From NCBI GenBank assembly GCA_019677205.1, contig JAAMXY010000384.1, positions 1-29,718 of the forward strand: a stretch of 29,718 nt of DNA, written 5' to 3'. A program made the translations under genes and the position numbers. Positions 27,785 through 29,718 of this stretch are shown here, one piece after another. Below the pieces are notes generated by a model. That model had not been told where the DNA came from. It worked only from the letters and a program-made list of their open reading frames with translations, and did not search any database. The DNA is from Pinguiococcus pyrenoidosus. Lineage: Eukaryota; Sar; Pinguiophyceae; Pinguiochrysidales; Pinguiochrysidaceae. Numbering within the stretch: the stretch's first letter is position 1; every line of letters starts with the position of its first letter.

Positions 27785-28000
27785 CTTTTGCGGCGCAATC
27801 CGAACAATTCGCCCATTTCCGCTTTTTATTGGCCCCTTTTCCGTTGCTGACGTTGCACGTCGCTGCAAAATTCCGGCTTTGGGCTCTGGCGTCTCAGAAA
27901 CGCCCCTCTCTTCTGTGTCTTCACCCGGCATTTGCCGCAGGGCCCTGCAGAGGCTTGCTGGGGTCCGAGCGTGCGAGCGGATCCGGGGAGCGGCTCGGAG
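27785..28000. promoter_or_regulatory. shared upstream region of GAA1-like and Mpv17 genes
   Basis: 216 bp between the divergent start codons (69 bp if the upstream GAA1 Met at 27931 is used). No core promoter element is evident. Confidence 0.3.
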
Positions 28001-28678
28001 ATGTGGCCCCGCTGGCGATGCGGCCTGGTCGTTGTGCTGCTTTGCTGCGGCGGTCAAGAGGCCTCTGGCCGCTCGGTGCCGATGATGGTCCTGCAGGGCT
28101 GGCGGCGCTACAAGATGGTGTTGCACAGCAATCCGCTCCGCACCAAGGCGCTCACCACCGCGGTGATGGACGTCCTTGGAGACCTGCTGGCCCAGAGCGT
28201 GGAGACCGTGGACAGCGAGGCGGAAGATGGGAAGAAGCAGAGAGCCCCCATCAACGTCCGCCGCACCGTGGCAGCTGCCTTGGAAGGTCTGATGTTCTCG
28301 GGGCCAATTCTGCACTTCTCCTACGGCTTTCTGGAGAGGAGGCTGCCCACGAAAGGAGCTGGGGCGGCGAGAAGGGCCATCGGTCACGTAATCGTGGACC
28401 AACTGATCCTGGACCCCATCTTCGTTACGTCCTACTTGCTCTTCACGGGTGTGTTGGAGGGCCGCTCCTTCGAGAATTGCAGAGCGGAGTGGGTGAACAC
28501 CCTCAAGGGTGCCTGGGCCACGTCTTTGACGATCTCACCGATCCAGTGGGCCGCGTTCCGGTACCTCCCCGTGCAGTATCGGGTCCTGTACGTCAACGCC
28601 GAGGACGTGGTCTGGAGCGCCGTGGTGTCCTTCTGCAGGCACCAGGAGCAGGGCCAGCGAGACGATAAAGGCGGATGA
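28001..28678 (+). CDS. Mpv17/PMP22-family membrane protein
   Basis: Integral protein of mitochondrial, peroxisomal or plastid membranes; members affect reactive oxygen handling and mtDNA maintenance, probably as channels. From the Met at 28001 the product is 225 aa. Family marks are W-x-x-Y-x-x-x-L-x-x-x-P (WRRYKMVLHSNP), GDLLAQ, RRTVAAALEGLMFSGPILHFSY (GP..H), DQLILDPIF, and the C-terminal block WATSLTISPIQWAAFRYLPVQYRVLYVNAEDVVWSAV split across helices. A hydrophobic N-terminal leader (RCGLVVVLLCCGGQEASG) precedes the family domain, so it may enter the ER or plastid route. A usual N-F-x-x-V-P has become AAFRYLP. No intron is required. Confidence 0.88.
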   Translation: MWPRWRCGLVVVLLCCGGQEASGRSVPMMVLQGWRRYKMVLHSNPLRTKALTTAVMDVLGDLLAQSVETVDSEAEDGKKQRAPINVRRTVAAALEGLMFSGPILHFSYGFLERRLPTKGAGAARRAIGHVIVDQLILDPIFVTSYLLFTGVLEGRSFENCRAEWVNTLKGAWATSLTISPIQWAAFRYLPVQYRVLYVNAEDVVWSAVVSFCRHQEQGQRDDKGG

Positions 28679-29073
28679 CGCTGAGCGATGGCAGGACGCA
28701 TGGTCGCAGGTCGGAGGTCGGAGGTCGGAGGTCGCAGGTCGGAGGTCGCAGGTCGCAGGTCGCACTGGGCCAAACGCTTTGGTCTAAGGCTAAAGATGAG
28801 CCCTTCTGGGGCATCCCAAAGATGCTTGGAGTCTGCCTCGTGTCAGGACGCCCAGGTCCACTCCCGTGTTGCATCTACTACTTTGGCTTTCGTGATGACC
28901 AGCGGCATGCCCTGAAAGTGGCCGCTCTTGGCGAAGATGTTTATGCATTCGCTCCGGTGGTCAAAATGAGTCGTCCTGAAGGAGATGCGAGCGCGAACTT
29001 GCTGAGTGCGACTGGTTGTACCGGTGCGAGCGTAGCGTCGCTTGGAAAGCAGAACACAGCAGCACTGGTCAGC
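28679..29073. other. convergent gap with heptamer array, no gene recognised
   Basis: 395 bp between Mpv17 and the GT64 gene. It begins with the heptamer array at 28702-28764. An open plus-strand frame spans the rest and continues antisense through the GT64 3' exon; it shows no similarity or hydrophobic pattern and is treated as chance. Confidence 0.5.
28702..28764. repeat. heptamer array (GGTCGSA)9
   Basis: Nine perfect-length 7-bp units, GGTCGCA or GGTCGGA, start 24 bases after the Mpv17 stop. Only the sixth base varies (C/G). Confidence 0.96.
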
Positions 29074-29718
29074 TTACCCGCTGCTTATCCCGCCGTCGCC
29101 GTCGTCAATGGCAGGTGCACCGACCCAGAGCGGAGGCTTTCCGCCGCTCTCCTTCGCCACCACGAACGCCATGAGGATGTCCTCGCAATTGCGGTTCCCG
29201 TCTACATAGTCGACTAACGAAGCGGGCAGGGCTAGATAGCAGACGTAAAGCAGTTTGCAAAGCTTGTGAACTCCGCTGGAAGACACCATGACTTGGCACC
29301 GGCGCATGCTGTGGCTCACCGTGAAAGGCCTCCAAATATTTGCGGTGGAGAAAGGCCGACTTGGTCAGCATGATGCTATAGTAGCCATTCCAGTAGGTAT
29401 ACCACCAGCTGCGGTAGCGATAGCTCCTGGTCTGCTTATCCCACGTGTGCATGCGAGGGCTGAAGCCGACCAGGCTGCCCTTGGCAGACTCCCAAACCTC
29501 CATAGCCCTGCTGAGGTGCTCGCATCGGATGATGATGTCATCGTCGATGCTGAGAATGGCCTCCGTGGCCGGCCTGCCGCAGCAAACACGAATGATCGGC
29601 CGTGTGAGGAATCTGGGACGGCTGAAGATCACGAGACTGAATCTCAGGCTTCGCCTCACATCTTCAATGGCTTGAATCTGTTGCTCAGTCGATCCACCGC
29701 ATGAACCTCGAACTCGAC
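29074..29718 (-). CDS. GT64 (exostosin-like) glycosyltransferase, 3 exons, 5' partial
   Basis: Retaining glycosyltransferase of the EXT/EXTL C-terminal type, which adds N-acetylhexosamine to glycan chains in the Golgi or ER. Exons in the window: 29660-29718 (runs off the edge), 29320-29573 and 29074-29231, with GT-AG introns of 86 nt (29574-29659) and 88 nt (29232-29319). Spliced, the visible part is 156 aa: RLSNRFKPL, then TEAILSIDDDIIIRCEHL with the metal-binding DDD (29537-29545), MEVWESAKGSLVGFSPRMHTWD, YRYRSWWYTYWNGYYSIMLTK, and across the second junction LPASLVDYVDGNRNCEDILM, matching the EXT NCEDIxMxFLVA block, then GKPPLWV. The joins are fixed by these motifs. The N-terminal part lies beyond the window, so whether it is EXT-, EXTL- or GPI-GalNAc-related is open. 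Confidence 0.9.

Noticed and set aside
28675-29217. 180-codon plus-strand frame after Mpv17
   Set aside because: It begins in the heptamer array and runs antisense to the GT64 3' exon, which has strong family motifs.
1-29718. tRNA, rRNA or other structured RNA genes
   Set aside because: I looked for T-arm-like GTTCRANNC motifs and rRNA-like blocks and found none convincing; a covariance-model search would be needed to exclude them.

Overview
This window looks like nuclear DNA from a gene-dense, GC-rich photosynthetic eukaryote. I infer an alga with a secondary red plastid (stramenopile, haptophyte or relative), but the species is not identifiable. The evidence is a set of eukaryote-only housekeeping proteins (PTEN, PIG-M, GAA1-like, PUS7-type TruD, TRAPPC11, RACK1, Mpv17, GT64 exostosin-like), a small protein with a signal peptide followed directly by Phe (the ASAFAP-type plastid presequence), a plastid-type lipid phosphate phosphatase, and a PT-repeat surface protein. 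I reconstruct 15 short spliceosomal introns (55-173 nt), all GT-AG. No prokaryotic operons, rRNA or tRNA genes are visible.

Layout: 73-1929 + flavin monooxygenase; 2205-3434 - PTEN; 4025-4748 + small plastid-presequence protein (3 exons); 4815-6225 - PIG-M (2 exons); 6440-8551 + PUS7; 8737-9510 - lipid phosphate phosphatase (2 exons); 9762-13913 + TRAPPC11; 14264-16271 - PT-repeat membrane protein (3 exons); 17039-17898 decayed hAT transposase with a 23-bp minisatellite; 18569-19693 - Gfo/Idh/MocA oxidoreductase; 20086-21206 + RACK1 (2 exons); 21986-24214 + EF-hand/fucosyltransferase-like fusion (2 exons); 24540-25663 - cytochrome b561 (6 exons); 25832-26527 + unknown; 26651-27784 - GAA1-like; 28001-28678 + Mpv17/PMP22; 29074 to the window edge - GT64 glycosyltransferase (5' partial, 3 exons).

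Neighbouring genes almost strictly alternate strand, so they form divergent pairs with short shared upstream regions and convergent pairs. Short tandem repeats, each with a different unit (5, 6, 7, 8, about 10, 12, 18 bp), sit mostly in the 3' intergenic gaps and not between divergent starts. Two genes (PIG-M and GAA1-like) belong to GPI-anchor synthesis and attachment, and two others are secretory-pathway glycosyltransferases, so endomembrane glycosylation and trafficking is a partial theme; there is no evidence of a co-regulated cluster. The most unusual proteins are the type II membrane protein that joins two canonical EF-hands to a fucosyltransferase-like domain, and the GAA1-like protein that stops before the usual C-terminal membrane bundle.
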